DNA of 64,000 nt from JAJPHF01 sp035293805 (GCA_035293805.1 DATGMD010000086.1:48888-112887), one strand, 5' to 3'. Positions 1 through 9,193 are shown, counted from the stretch's first letter. Program-made: numbers and translations. The notes: generated from the sequence alone by a model not told the origin.

Positions 1-1156
1 GGCTGCGTGCCCCCAGGCTGTCCAGGTAGTCGGGCGCCTGGGCGTAGACGGCGCTGAACTGCGAGACGGCCGTCGGCCAGTCGCCCACGACCATCGCTTT
101 CTCCCCGGCCTGGTACGCCGCCAGCCGCTGCGCGTCGGTCTGCGCGGCGCTCGAATCGGGCTGATAGGTCAACGCCTGCTGGAAGTCGGTCGCCGCCTGC
201 CCGAGCGTGTCCGCGGCCGCCAGGCGCTGCTCGCCGCGGCCCACGTAGGCGGCGGCCAGCGCGTCCGCCAGGCCCGCGTGGTCGGGGTCGCGCGCGTGCA
301 TGATCCGGCAGGCCTTGATCGCGTCGTCCCAGCTCTTGGCGTCTACCGCCCCCTGGCAGCGCGCGAGCAGGTCCGCGTCGCTCTCCAGCGTCGGCACGGG
401 CGTCAAGGCCTCCGCGTCCACCGCCCGCGGCGCCACCGTGCCGCCGCGGCGCACGACGAGCATCGCCATGAGCAGGATGATCGCGAAGATGAGCGCCCAG
501 GTGGGGAAGGCCTGCCGGTTGGCGGCCGCCGCGAGCGCCGGCCGCGCCGGCCCTAGCCACCCCGCCGCGGCAGCGGGGACCGCGCGCAGGCCCGGCACCC
601 GCTGGAGGGCGCTCTGTCCCACCGCCTGTGCCCACGACGACCACGGACCCAGGCCCCGGCCAACCAGACGGCCGACCCGGCTGCCCCCGACCTCCGCGGC
701 GTGGCTCGTGGCCCGCGACCACTCCAGCGGGGCCGCCGCGCCGCCCGGGCGGCCCCGCAGCGCCTCCGCGCGGTAGCGATAGGCGTCCGGATAGGCGTTC
801 GGCGCCTCTTCGACCACGGCGGTCAGCGCCGCCGCGGCTGCTGCCCGGTCGCCGCGACGCAGGGCGTCCCGCCCCTGCTCGTAGAGCGCGTGGACCACGT
901 CGGCCCGCTCCAGAACGATCTGCCCCGCCGCCGGCCCAGCCGGCGCCTCCCCGGGCGCGACGGTCGGGGCCACCGGCGCGCTCGGCGCGGGCGCCGCGCC
1001 GTCCGGCGTGATGGGCAGCCCGCACTCGAAACAGAAGCGGGCGTGCGCCGGCAGGTCCGTCCCGCACCGCGCGCACACGTGGCGCAGGCGGACGCCGCAC
1101 GCCAGGCAGAACTTGGCGGCGGGCGGATTCTCTTCCTGACAGGAAGGACAGCGCAC
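1..1156 (-). CDS. double zinc-ribbon membrane protein with TPR-like tail (3' end outside window)
   Basis: No ATG precedes the first Cys pair; the best start is GTG at 1156 with GGAG about 12 nt upstream. The N-terminus is a double zinc ribbon: C3/C6/C17/C20 and C28/C31/C42/C45, each half followed by the usual K/R-F-C spacing. An Ala/Pro-rich linker and a helical stretch follow, then one membrane segment near residues 215-232 (core ALIFAIILLMAMLVV), then helical TPR-like sequence (for example ARDPDHAGLADALAAAYVGRGE) that runs off the window. Zinc-ribbon plus membrane helix plus TPR is a common architecture in uncharacterised bacterial envelope proteins; the ribbons would be cytoplasmic and the TPR region extracytoplasmic. 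Function unknown. The frame is open to position 1. Confidence 0.8.
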   Translation of the reverse strand, partial: MRCPSCQEENPPAAKFCLACGVRLRHVCARCGTDLPAHARFCFECGLPITPDGAAPAPSAPVAPTVAPGEAPAGPAAGQIVLERADVVHALYEQGRDALRRGDRAAAAAALTAVVEEAPNAYPDAYRYRAEALRGRPGGAAAPLEWSRATSHAAEVGGSRVGRLVGRGLGPWSSWAQAVGQSALQRVPGLRAVPAAAAGWLGPARPALAAAANRQAFPTWALIFAIILLMAMLVVRRGGTVAPRAVDAEALTPVPTLESDADLLARCQGAVDAKSWDDAIKACRIMHARDPDHAGLADALAAAYVGRGEQRLAAADTLGQAATDFQQALTYQPDSSAAQTDAQRLAAYQAGEKAMVVGDWPTAVSQFSAVYAQAPDYLDSLGARS

Positions 1157-1241
1157 TATGGACTGCTCCAGACCCCAGCGCGACGCGCCGGTGGTGGCAG
1201 TGCTCGTGTCCACGTGTTGGCGACCAGACGGAGGGGAAAGA

Positions 1242-1269
1242 ATCAGCGGGCGGCGCGCCGCCCGCTGAT
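1242..1269 (-). terminator. perfect 28-bp palindrome, likely terminator of the Trp-rich micro-ORF
   Basis: A perfect self-complementary sequence lies 66 bp past the stop of the micro-ORF at 1336-1404. On the minus strand it is followed by TTCTTTCCCC, a weak pyrimidine tract, as in an intrinsic terminator. Confidence 0.55.
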
Positions 1270-1335
1270 CACGGCACACCGATTATCTCGGCTGATGCGC
1301 CGCGCGGAGGTGCGCGGCGCGCGGCGCGGGTCCCG

Positions 1336-1404
1336 TTACCACAACCACCAGAAGATGTTGTAGAAGAACCCGGGCACCCAGGAGAACCAAGGCCACCAGA
1401 ACAT
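1336..1404 (-). CDS. 22-residue tryptophan-rich micropeptide
   Basis: A complete micro-ORF: ATG at 1404, TAA at 1336-1338, and a strong ribosome binding site (GAGGAG, about 6 nt before ATG). The peptide begins MFWWPWFSWVPG and ends FWWLW. It has seven Trp and five Phe/Tyr in 22 residues and no charged residue, so it should be very hydrophobic or interfacial. It stands alone: aldehyde oxidoreductase ends 200 bp upstream and a palindromic terminator follows. I recognise no family. It could be a membrane-active peptide, a leader peptide whose Trp codons sense tryptophan, or a small subunit of a membrane complex. No tryptophan gene follows, which argues against a classic trp leader. The codon run together with a good RBS makes chance unlikely but not excluded. 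Confidence 0.5.
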   Translation of the reverse strand: MFWWPWFSWVPGFFYNIFWWLW

Positions 1405-1606
1405 TCTTGACTCCTCTCGTCTTCACGGTCTCGCCGCCGCCGGGCCGGCCCCCCGTCGCCCCGCGGCAAATCGACACAGCCCTGCAGCAGAATTCATGCC
1501 AGCCGCAAACACCGCTCCGGGCCGGCGGTGTCCGCTGCTGGCTCTCCAGGCTGGTGTGCTGGTCCGGCACGGCCAAGCCCGCGCGATCAAGGGCCAGGCG
1601 GGCGGC

Positions 1607-3526
1607 TTAGTCCCGCTCGGCCCACGGGGCGAACGCCTCCAGGCCCAGGTGGGCGAGGGTGGCGCGGTAGGGGCGGCCGCTGCGCTCGTGGCGCCCCGTC
1701 AGCCGGTAGTATTCGTGGATCAGGTCGGGCAGCCACCGCGCGATCGTGAAGCCCGCGTACGGGCCGTCGGGGATCGGCTCCAGGAAGCGCGGCCCCACGT
1801 CGGTGTAGTCCTCCTCCGCCCGCCAGCCGCGCTGCGTCCCGAAGAGGCTCTGTAGCAGCATGCTGCGGTGGCCCGTGTCCAGCATCTCGTCGAGTGACAC
1901 GTCCCACCCCGTGGTCGCGTTTAGGGCGTCCACCATCGAGATCAGCCCCTGCGGCGCCGACGGGTTGAGCGCGAACCAGCACGCTCCCATCAGCCCGCAC
2001 GCCTGACGATACTGCTCGCTGAGGATGTGCGACCACGCCCAGCCGTCCGGCTGGCGCGGGTCGAGCGGCCCCCAGGTCTCGCGGTAGCGCAGGTCGGGCG
2101 GCGGCTCCTCGCTGCCGCCGCCCTGCGGCTTCATGCCGCCGCTCGCCACCAGCTCGCGCAGCATGTTCCCGATCAGCGGCCGCCACTCGTGCTGCGCCGG
2201 CGTGCCCCCCTTCGTGTGGACGACCCACCGCGGCGCGTCGCCGCCCAGCGCCGCGGCCAGCTCCTTCGGCCCGTCGGCCAGCAGGTTGCCCAGCCAGCCC
2301 TCACGGCGGGCGCACCGCTCCAGCAGCGCCTCGGCCGCGGCCAGGTTGCCCCAGACTAGCTCCAGGCCGTCGGTCCGGTCGGGCCCCAGCAGCCTCTTCT
2401 CCCACGCCTCGAACGCCAGCCCCGCGCCGTTCGCGTAGTGGCTGCACTCGATGCCCAGGTCGTTGATCCGCTCGGCCAGGTAGAGCACGTCGTTGCCCTG
2501 GAAGCCGAGGTTATAGAAGGTGTCCATCCACTCGCTGCCGCCGTTGAAGTGGACCACCGTGCCCTTGTGCGGCCCCTCGCCGATCTCGGCGTCCCAGGGG
2601 CACAGCCGCGGGCACTGGAAGCAGGGCCGCAGCGTCACGCGGTTCTGGTCCAGGCCCCGCGCCTCGTCGGTGATCACCGTCGCGCGCCAGTTCAGCCGCG
2701 TGATGGCGCCCCAGTCCTCCCCGTGGCCGGGGCTGTGCAGCCGCTTCTGCACGGTGTACGTGCGCGGCTTGAGCGCCCCGCGCCAGCGCTCGCCCGCGTC
2801 GATCAGCGCCGCCTTGTCGCGGATCGGCGGCCGCCGGCTGCCGCGCGCCACGATCGCCTTCAGGTTCTTCGACCCCATCACGGCGCCCACGCCGTGCGCC
2901 GCGGTGTGGTTGTAGTCGTTCACCAGCATCGCCGCGTGGACCAGGTGCTCGCCCGCCGGCCCGATGCAGGCCACGCGCGCCTCGGGGTGCCCCGCCTCCG
3001 CGCGCAGCCGGTCCTCGGTGGCCCGCGTGCCCAGCCCCCACACGTGGCGCGCATCGCGAAGCTCGACGCCGTCCTCGTCCACGTAGAGATACGTCGGCTG
3101 CGGCGCCGCGCCGGTGACGATGACCCCGTCGTAGCCGGCCGCCTTCAGCGCCATCGCCCAGAAGCCGCTGGTGGCGGCGCGGCCGAGCGTGTGGTGGGTG
3201 GCCGGGCTCAGGTATACGGCCGTGGTCTTCGTGCCGCCCGGCGTGAGCCCCGTGCCCGCCACCGGCCCGGTCATGATGACGATGACGTTCTCCGGCCCGA
3301 GCGCGGTGGCGTCGAGCGGCAGCAGCTGGAGCAGGATGTAGGTCGCGAGCGCCTGCCCGCCCCAGAGCTGTCGCAGCAGCGGCTCCTCGGGCAGGTTCAC
3401 GTCCCAGCAGCGGCCGGCGCTCAGGTCCACGCGCAGCAGCTTGCCCATGTAGCCGCCGGGCAGCGGCGTCCGCCGCACGGCGGGGAACAGCGCGCCGGCC
3501 GCCGGCGCGGCGTCAGTTGTCGCCAT
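1607..3526 (-). CDS. aldehyde:ferredoxin oxidoreductase family protein (tungstopterin enzyme)
   Basis: Oxidises aldehydes to acids with ferredoxin as acceptor, using a W-bis-pterin and a [4Fe-4S] cluster in the cytoplasm. The family N-terminus is clear (GYMGKLLRVDLSAG, then GGQALATYILLQLLP and GPVAGTGLTPGGTKT). Three of the four cluster cysteines form C-x2-C-x3-C (CFQCPRLC) near residue 300; the fourth is in QACGLMGAC near residue 515. Pterin-binding stretches such as GPAGEHLVHAAMLVNDYNHTAAHGVGAVMGSKNLKAI are present in part-by-part order. The chosen ATG gives 639 aa (family about 600) and has GGAGGG about 11 nt upstream; a longer frame to 3613 has no RBS. No ferredoxin or tungsten transport gene is adjacent, so the substrate cannot be inferred. 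Confidence 0.93.
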   Translation of the reverse strand: MATTDAAPAAGALFPAVRRTPLPGGYMGKLLRVDLSAGRCWDVNLPEEPLLRQLWGGQALATYILLQLLPLDATALGPENVIVIMTGPVAGTGLTPGGTKTTAVYLSPATHHTLGRAATSGFWAMALKAAGYDGVIVTGAAPQPTYLYVDEDGVELRDARHVWGLGTRATEDRLRAEAGHPEARVACIGPAGEHLVHAAMLVNDYNHTAAHGVGAVMGSKNLKAIVARGSRRPPIRDKAALIDAGERWRGALKPRTYTVQKRLHSPGHGEDWGAITRLNWRATVITDEARGLDQNRVTLRPCFQCPRLCPWDAEIGEGPHKGTVVHFNGGSEWMDTFYNLGFQGNDVLYLAERINDLGIECSHYANGAGLAFEAWEKRLLGPDRTDGLELVWGNLAAAEALLERCARREGWLGNLLADGPKELAAALGGDAPRWVVHTKGGTPAQHEWRPLIGNMLRELVASGGMKPQGGGSEEPPPDLRYRETWGPLDPRQPDGWAWSHILSEQYRQACGLMGACWFALNPSAPQGLISMVDALNATTGWDVSLDEMLDTGHRSMLLQSLFGTQRGWRAEEDYTDVGPRFLEPIPDGPYAGFTIARWLPDLIHEYYRLTGRHERSGRPYRATLAHLGLEAFAPWAERD

Positions 3527-3660
3527 CCTAGCACGTCCCTCCGCGGCAGCCGGGCGGCGCCCGCTACCCGGCCCCCGCCCGCGCGATCCCTGCCCTGCCC
3601 GGTCCCCTGCCACTCCCGAGAACGCTTCACCGCGTCCGGCTCACACCGACGCCGGCGAAG

Positions 3661-3700
3661 GCTCCCACGCTCCCCGGGAGAGGGCTGGGGTGAGGGCGCG
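3661..3700. repeat. REP-like GGGAGAGGGCTGGGGTGAGGGC repeat
   Basis: One copy of the dispersed palindromic family (CCCTCTCCC / GGGAGAGGG core followed by GGGGTGAGGGC) that recurs at 31531, 34161-34320, 41963-42100 and 47868. It is intergenic between the beta-propeller gene and the aldehyde oxidoreductase gene. Confidence 0.75.
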
Positions 3701-3734
3701 CCTCGGTAAGCGGACCCTCGGGCCGGAAGGGGTT

Positions 3735-4826
3735 TCAGTCGGCGGCGGCCCAGAGCACGCGGTCGGCGGGCAGCGTCAGCGGCAGCCGCTCCCAGGTGTC
3801 GCCGCGGTCCCGCGACAGCAGCAGATCGCCGGGCGTGTCGATGAGCGCCGGCGAGCCGTTGCTCGGCGTGTCCACCGCCTCGCCGCGGTTAACCGCGCCC
3901 ACGCCGCCGAACACGGCGTTCGGGTCCGTCGGGTGGGGCGTCAGCGCCCACATGAAGCTGTCCATGTCGTCGGCCAGGTTCCGGCCCACGCGGTACCACG
4001 ACTCGCCGCAGTCGTCGCTGCGGAACACCGCCGCCTTCGCCCCGCGCGACTCGCGCCGCCAGAAGCCCGGCGACCCGTCGCCCGCCGAGATGAGCATCTG
4101 CGGCGTCCTGTTCGCGCCCACGGGCGGCAGGAACAGGAAGTCGTGGAAGTAGTTGCGCGTCAGCCCGTTCTCGGCGCGCACCCATCCCTGCGCCGGGTCC
4201 TCGCTCGTGAAGAAGCCGCGCGCCGAGGTGACGTAGTAGCGCCGCGTGCTGCCGGGCAGGTTCGTCAGCAGGTGCATGTCCACGTAGTCGATGCCGCCGC
4301 TGACGTCTTCCCAGCTGGCGCCGCGATCGAAGCTCCGCACCACCCCGCCGTGCTCCAGGCACAGGTACAGGACGTTCGGGTCGTCGGCGTGGACGAAGAT
4401 GTTGCGCACGTGGCCCGTGTGCGGCGGGTAGGGCGTCCACCACTTCTTGCGCACGTCCTCCGGCATGGCCGGCAGCGCGGTCAGCTCCTCCCAGGTGTCG
4501 CCGCCGTCCTCGCTGCGATACAGGTGTACCGGCTCCGTGCCCGCGTACACCACGCGGTCGTCGGTCGGGTCGATCGCCACGGCGCGCACGTCGCCCTCCG
4601 GCATGCTGAACACCCGCGTCCACGTCTGGCCGCCGTCGGTGGTGCGATACACGCCGTCGAACGCCACCGTGGTGAACACGCGCTCCGGATGCTGCCGGCT
4701 GCCCGCGATCGAGTCGAACACGTTGCTCTCGAAGCCGCGGAACACCTCCTCCCAGCCGCCGTTCCGCCCGCGCCACACGAACAGCCCGTGCTGTGTGCCC
4801 GCGTACAACCGCACGCCCTCACCCAT
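3735..4826 (-). CDS. Asp-box (BNR) repeat beta-propeller protein, sortilin/sialidase-like fold
   Basis: Contains at least five S/T-x-D-x-G-x-T/S-W Asp-box motifs: TTDGGQTW, SEDGGDTW, SFDRGASW, SDDCGESW and SRDRGDTW, the signature of sialidase/Vps10-type propellers. 363 aa from the ATG with GGAGG 9 nt upstream; the frame continues upstream to 4886 without an RBS. No signal peptide is visible, so it is probably cytoplasmic. The Asp, Arg and Glu catalytic set of true sialidases was not identified, so a binding or repair-factor-like role is more likely than glycosidase activity. It lies between class II aldolase and aldehyde oxidoreductase on the same strand; function unknown. Confidence 0.85.
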   Translation of the reverse strand: MGEGVRLYAGTQHGLFVWRGRNGGWEEVFRGFESNVFDSIAGSRQHPERVFTTVAFDGVYRTTDGGQTWTRVFSMPEGDVRAVAIDPTDDRVVYAGTEPVHLYRSEDGGDTWEELTALPAMPEDVRKKWWTPYPPHTGHVRNIFVHADDPNVLYLCLEHGGVVRSFDRGASWEDVSGGIDYVDMHLLTNLPGSTRRYYVTSARGFFTSEDPAQGWVRAENGLTRNYFHDFLFLPPVGANRTPQMLISAGDGSPGFWRRESRGAKAAVFRSDDCGESWYRVGRNLADDMDSFMWALTPHPTDPNAVFGGVGAVNRGEAVDTPSNGSPALIDTPGDLLLSRDRGDTWERLPLTLPADRVLWAAAD

Positions 4827-5054
4827 CGCTCCACCTCCGCGCCTTCCAACCAGCGCCCGTGGTCCCGTAGGGGCGCGATTCATCATGGCCGCGGCATGGC
4901 CGCGGCCGTCGCGGCCGCAAACCCGCTCTGCCCGCCACCGGCCCGCCGCACGCTGCCGGCCCGGACGCCTCGTAGGGGCGGCTCTCGTGGCCGCCCGCGG
5001 CCTGTGGCGCGGAATACTGCAAGCGCCACTGGCCGCAGCCCTGGTCCCTCGTCG

Positions 5055-5774
5055 TCACACCCCGTGCAGCGCGCCCGTGGCCCGCTGGCGGTCCCAGCGG
5101 CGCTCGTCCGCCGCGAGATACGCCCAATGCGCCCGCGCCCGCGCCTCCGGGTAGCCCCCCTCCAGCGCCAGGCACTCCTCGCGCGTCAGCGGCTGTACCG
5201 CCCCCAGCGGCAGCGCCTCCAGCAGCTTGCGCGCATTGTCCTCCAGGATGAACGCCGTGTGCAACATCGCCTCGATGCTGCTGCCCACGCTCACCGTGCC
5301 GTGGCAGCGCAGCAGCAGCGCCAGCCGGTCGCCCAGCGCCTCCACCACCCGCCGCCCGGCCGCCAGCGTGTCGATGAACTCCACCCGCGGATACACCGGC
5401 ACGCCGTCGGCGAAGATCGCCCCGCTCATCGTGACCGGGCGTAGCTCCCGCTGGGCGATGGCGAACAGCGTCGACTCGTGCGCGTGGCAGTGCGCCACCG
5501 CCCGCGCGTCGGGCCGCGCCTGGTGTAGCTCCGTGTGGATCGGCCACTCGCGGGGAATCGTGTGGTGACCCGCCAGCAGCGTGCCGTCCAGGCCGATGAC
5601 GAGCATGTCCTCAGCCTGCACGTCGCACTTCGCGGCGCCCGAGCCCGGGCAGATCACCACGCGCCGCGTCTCCGGCAGGTACACGCTGATGTGGCCGAAC
5701 ATGCCGAGCAGCCCGTGCATGGCGAAGATGCGCGTGCAGCTGGCCAGCTGCTCGCGCGCGGCGTCCTCGTTCAC
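5055..5774 (-). CDS. class II aldolase/adducin family protein
   Basis: A zinc-dependent aldolase/epimerase-type protein (fuculose-phosphate aldolase fold), 239 aa. Zinc ligands are H-x-H in AVAHCHAHES and a third His in LRCHGTVS; the catalytic Glu is in REWPIHTELH. The phosphate-binding type segment GHISVYLPETRR is at the N-terminus. A paralogue with the same layout lies at 62135-62863. Substrate cannot be assigned. The upstream region (4827-5054 lies downstream of this gene) carries two GTAGGGGCG repeat copies. Confidence 0.9.
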   Translation of the reverse strand: MNEDAAREQLASCTRIFAMHGLLGMFGHISVYLPETRRVVICPGSGAAKCDVQAEDMLVIGLDGTLLAGHHTIPREWPIHTELHQARPDARAVAHCHAHESTLFAIAQRELRPVTMSGAIFADGVPVYPRVEFIDTLAAGRRVVEALGDRLALLLRCHGTVSVGSSIEAMLHTAFILEDNARKLLEALPLGAVQPLTREECLALEGGYPEARARAHWAYLAADERRWDRQRATGALHGV

Positions 5775-5976
5775 GGTGCGCCTCCCGGGCAGTAGCCCGT
5801 CGGCCGCATCCTACCACCGCCGCCGCCCCTTGTCGACCGCCCCGCCCGCCGCCCGCCGCCCAACCCGCCGGCACGGCTCGCGCGCCGGCGCCGCGCCGGC
5901 GCGATCAGCCCGCCTGATCGCCCCGCCCGCCATACCGCCCATCCCCGGCTGGCCGGGCGTGCCCAGCCCCGCGCGA

Positions 5977-8256
5977 TCAGCCTTCGCCGCGCGCCCCCGC
6001 GCCCGGCCGGCGCCCGTCCACGGCGCGCGCCAGGCCGGCGGCGATCTCCTGCAGGCCGTACTCGTGGTAGTAGCCGGCGCTGCCCTCGACCACGATCAGG
6101 CGGGGCGTCGCCACCAGCTCGTACCACTGGAGCGGCCGCTCGTCCAGCTCCGCGCCGATCAGCCGCAGCCGCGTCTCGAACCGCTCCGTCGCGGTGGGAT
6201 CGGCGGCGGGGCCTTGCCCCCGCAAGACCGTCCGGGCCGCCACCTGCTGGCTCAGCTCGAGCCAGCCCAGGTCCAGGCGCCCCGCCTCGCCAAACACCTG
6301 GAGCTGGGCGCGGCCGGGTGTGACGCCCAGGTACGCCCCCCGCCCCCCCGCCTCGTCGACCAGCCCCCCGAGCGTCCGCAGCGTCTGCTGCAGGCTGGGC
6401 GGCGCGGTCGCGGCCGCCTCGACGTAGCCCTGCGCCCACGCGCGCTGCAGCACGCGCGCGGCCGCGGCCATCCGCGGCCGCGCGTCCGCGCTCGCCTCGT
6501 GTAGCAGATCGCCGAAGGCGTCGGGCGCGGGGTCCATCTCGATGAAGTACGTGAGCACCATCTGCAGGTACGGCACGCCCGGGCCCTGCGCCATCCGCCG
6601 CCTGAGCGACGTCAGGATGCGGTCGCACCATTCCCTGGGAGAGAGCGCGGCCGGCGCCCCGGCGCTCGCCGTGCGCCCCGACGGTCCCGCCGTCGGAGAG
6701 AGTAGGCGCGGCCCGGGCGGCGCGTCCAGCGCCTCACGCACCTTGCGCGCCAGCGCCTCCGTCGTAAACGGCTTCTGCAACAAGACCATCTGCGGCTCTA
6801 GTACGCCGTGCCGCGTCATCGTGTGGGCGGTATACCCCGACGCATAGAGTACGCGCAGGTCGGGGCGCGTCAGGCGCAGCCGCCGGACTAGCTCGCGGCC
6901 GTCCATGCCTGGCATCACCACGTCGGTTACCAGCAGGTCAATCGCGCCCGGATGCCGCTCGCTGACCTGCAACGCCTCATCCCCCCCGCTCGCGACCAGG
7001 ACCGTATACCCCCGCGCCTCGAGCACCGCGCGCACCAGCGACCGCACGGCGTCCTCGTCATCGACCACCAGCACCGTCTCGGTGCCCTCCAGCCTCACCG
7101 CCGGCGCCGCGCGGGGCGCCGGCGGTGTCGCGGGCGCGTCGACGCGCGGCAGGTAGACTTTGAACGTGCTGCCCTGTCCAGGCTCGCTGTACACCCAGAC
7201 GTAGCCCCCGCTCTGCTTCACGATGCCGTAGACCGTCGCCAGGCCGAGCCCGGTCCCTTTCCCGTGCTCTTTCGTCGTGAAGAACGGCTCGAAGATGCGC
7301 GCCTGCGTCGCCGCGTCCATCCCGTGACCCGTGTCGCCGACCGCCAGCATCACATAGTGCCCGGGCGGGACGGGCACCCGACGCGCCGTATACGTCGCAT
7401 CGGCCTCGAAGTTGTCGGTCTCGATCGTCAGCGTGCCGCCCCGCGGCATCGCGTCGCGCGCGTTCACGACCAGGTTCAGGATCACTTGCTGAAGCTGGCT
7501 GCGGTCCGCCTGCACGTGCCCGAGCGCCGCGCCCGGCGCGATGCTCAGCGCCACGCGCTCGCCGGCCAGCCGCTGCAGCAATTCCCGCATCTCCGCGAGC
7601 AGCGCGTTGAGGTCCAGCACCTCGGGGGCCAGCACCTGCTGGCGGCTAAAGGCCAGTAGCTGCCGCACTAGCGCCGCCGCCCCGTCGGCCGCGTCGCGGA
7701 TCTCCTCGACGAAGCTCCGCCGCGGGTCGTCCGCGGCGAGCCGGTCGGCCAGCAGCTCGCTGTTGCCCAGGATCACGGTCAGCAGGTTGTTGAAGTCGTG
7801 CGCCACCCCGCCGGCCAGGCGGCCCACGGCTTCCAGGCGCTGGGCCTGCTGCAGCTGCGCTTCCAGCCCCTTGCGCGCCGTGATGTCTACGAAGGTGTAC
7901 ACGAGCAGCTCGCCGCCGCCCGGCGGCGCCGGCAGGGGAAGGCGGTCCATCTGCAGCCAGCGCTGGGAGCCGTCCGCACGCAGCACCGTCATGGTGCAGC
8001 GGTGCAGCGCCAGCTCGTCCCGCGCTGCTCCCGCCCCGTCGTCGCCCGCCACCAGCGGCACGCCATCCGGCCGGATCACCGGCCATAGCGCCTCGGGACG
8101 CTTCCCCAGGAGCCGCGCGAGCGGGAAGCCCAACAGCTCCTCGGCGGCCGGGTTGGCGTCCACGATCGCGCCGGTGGCATCACACAGCGCCACCCCGCAC
8201 GCCACCGCCGCGAGCAAGCGAGCGCCCTCGGCGCCAATCAGCCGGCGATCCGTCAT
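5977..8256 (-). CDS. hybrid sensor histidine kinase (PAS-HisKA-HATPase-REC) with unknown C-terminal domain
   Basis: 759 aa, soluble. A PAS domain (about 10-125; FVDITARK exit motif) leads to a HisKA H-box GRLAGGVAHDFNNLLTV with the phospho-acceptor His near 153, then the N, G1 and G2 ATP-binding boxes (NLVVNARDAM, GDTGHGMD, GKGTGLGLATVYGIVKQSGG). A receiver follows (about 380-505; VLVVDDED, phospho-Asp in LLVTDVVMPGMDG, Lys in LQKPF). The last ~230 residues (from SPREWCDRIL) match no family I know. It contains paired helices and a motif VEGSAGYYHEYGLQEI at the end. It reads divergently from the TenA-like gene, with 247 bp between them. Confidence 0.92.
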   Translation of the reverse strand: MTDRRLIGAEGARLLAAVACGVALCDATGAIVDANPAAEELLGFPLARLLGKRPEALWPVIRPDGVPLVAGDDGAGAARDELALHRCTMTVLRADGSQRWLQMDRLPLPAPPGGGELLVYTFVDITARKGLEAQLQQAQRLEAVGRLAGGVAHDFNNLLTVILGNSELLADRLAADDPRRSFVEEIRDAADGAAALVRQLLAFSRQQVLAPEVLDLNALLAEMRELLQRLAGERVALSIAPGAALGHVQADRSQLQQVILNLVVNARDAMPRGGTLTIETDNFEADATYTARRVPVPPGHYVMLAVGDTGHGMDAATQARIFEPFFTTKEHGKGTGLGLATVYGIVKQSGGYVWVYSEPGQGSTFKVYLPRVDAPATPPAPRAAPAVRLEGTETVLVVDDEDAVRSLVRAVLEARGYTVLVASGGDEALQVSERHPGAIDLLVTDVVMPGMDGRELVRRLRLTRPDLRVLYASGYTAHTMTRHGVLEPQMVLLQKPFTTEALARKVREALDAPPGPRLLSPTAGPSGRTASAGAPAALSPREWCDRILTSLRRRMAQGPGVPYLQMVLTYFIEMDPAPDAFGDLLHEASADARPRMAAAARVLQRAWAQGYVEAAATAPPSLQQTLRTLGGLVDEAGGRGAYLGVTPGRAQLQVFGEAGRLDLGWLELSQQVAARTVLRGQGPAADPTATERFETRLRLIGAELDERPLQWYELVATPRLIVVEGSAGYYHEYGLQEIAAGLARAVDGRRPGAGARGEG

Positions 8257-8390
8257 CCGCTGTCCAGGCCGGCGGCTCCCGGGAGCTGCCGGGGCTATAC
8301 TGCTAATCTGTTACCTGCAGCATAGCAGCCCGGGCATCCCGTGCGCTCCGCCTGCCCACCGCAACCCCACCGCCAAACGAGACGCGGCGC

Positions 8391-8396
8391 TATAAT
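8391..8396 (+). promoter_or_regulatory. TATAAT -10 box upstream of the TenA/PqqC-like gene
   Basis: A perfect TATAAT in otherwise GC-rich sequence, 108 bp before the ATG at 8504. No good -35 is visible. The ~100-nt leader has several GC-rich inverted segments but lacks the conserved boxes of a TPP riboswitch. Confidence 0.45.
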
Positions 8397-8503
8397 CCGC
8401 CACGCCGCGCCCGGCGCGGCGGGCGCCCGTCACCCGCCGGCGGGCGGCCCGGCTACCTGTAGTGGACGCGTGAGCGCCCTTGTCGCCACCAGGGAGGCTA
8501 CCG

Positions 8504-9193
8504 ATGACCGCGGTCAGCACGTTCCGCAAAGAGCTGGAAGACGCGGTGCTGGAGCGCCACTGCGCGCACCATCCCATGACGCAGAAGTGGGCGCGCGGCG
8601 AGCTGAGCCGCAACGCCCTCATGGGCTGGGGCGTCGAGCACTGGCACTGGGTCAGCAACATGTCGCCGGTCACCTTCTACAACATGGCGACGGCGCCCGC
8701 CGACGCGCGCCAGGCCATTCTGGAGAACTATCTGGAGGAGAACGACCCCGACCGGCCCCACCTGCCCATCGTGCTGCGCTTCGCCGCGGCGAATGGCGCC
8801 GACGTCGAGGCGGTGCAGCGCGGGCGCGGGCTGCCCACCACCGAGTCCTGGGTGGCGTTCCTCACGCGCGCCGCCAAGGAGCACGGGTGGATCGCCGGGG
8901 TGGCGGCGACCAACATCGGCACCGAGTCGCAGTCCCCCCTCCTCTACAGTACGGTGCTCCCCGCGCTGCGCGAGAAGTACGGCTTCGACGAGCACACCAT
9001 CGAGCACTTCTGGCTGCACACCGAGGCCGACACCGAGCACGGCGGCCGCGCCTTCGAGCTGCTGGAGCGCTACTGCACCACCCGCGAGCAGCAGGAGCAG
9101 GCGATCTGCTGGGCGCGCGAGAGCGCGAAGATGCGCTGGTTCTACTTCGACGGCATCTACCTCCACTACGAGCTGGGCTACCCTCTGCGCTAA
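8504..9193 (+). CDS. TenA/PqqC-like haem-oxygenase-fold protein, probably diiron
   Basis: 229 aa, all-helical. Start ATG has GGGAGG 8 nt upstream; an upstream in-frame ATG at 8480 has no RBS. Sequence marks of the haem-oxygenase-like metal-binding group: conserved acidic run YLEENDPDRPH, E in NIGTESQSP, and the H-x3-D-x2-H type motif in FWLHTEADTEHG. These residues fit the metal-binding versions (PqqC/CADD/HDO) better than the Cys-containing TenA thiaminase, whose active-site Cys is not obvious. It is followed after 52 bp by an NMT1/THI5-type binding protein. That context would suit pyrimidine or thiamine-precursor salvage, but this is inference. Confidence 0.8.
   Translation: MTAVSTFRKELEDAVLERHCAHHPMTQKWARGELSRNALMGWGVEHWHWVSNMSPVTFYNMATAPADARQAILENYLEENDPDRPHLPIVLRFAAANGADVEAVQRGRGLPTTESWVAFLTRAAKEHGWIAGVAATNIGTESQSPLLYSTVLPALREKYGFDEHTIEHFWLHTEADTEHGGRAFELLERYCTTREQQEQAICWARESAKMRWFYFDGIYLHYELGYPLR

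Noticed and set aside
3690..5444. 584-residue plus-strand frame
   Set aside because: Runs antisense to the beta-propeller and class II aldolase genes, which have clear family motifs.
8403..8503. possible TPP riboswitch before the TenA-like gene
   Set aside because: The CUGAGA and other conserved boxes are absent.
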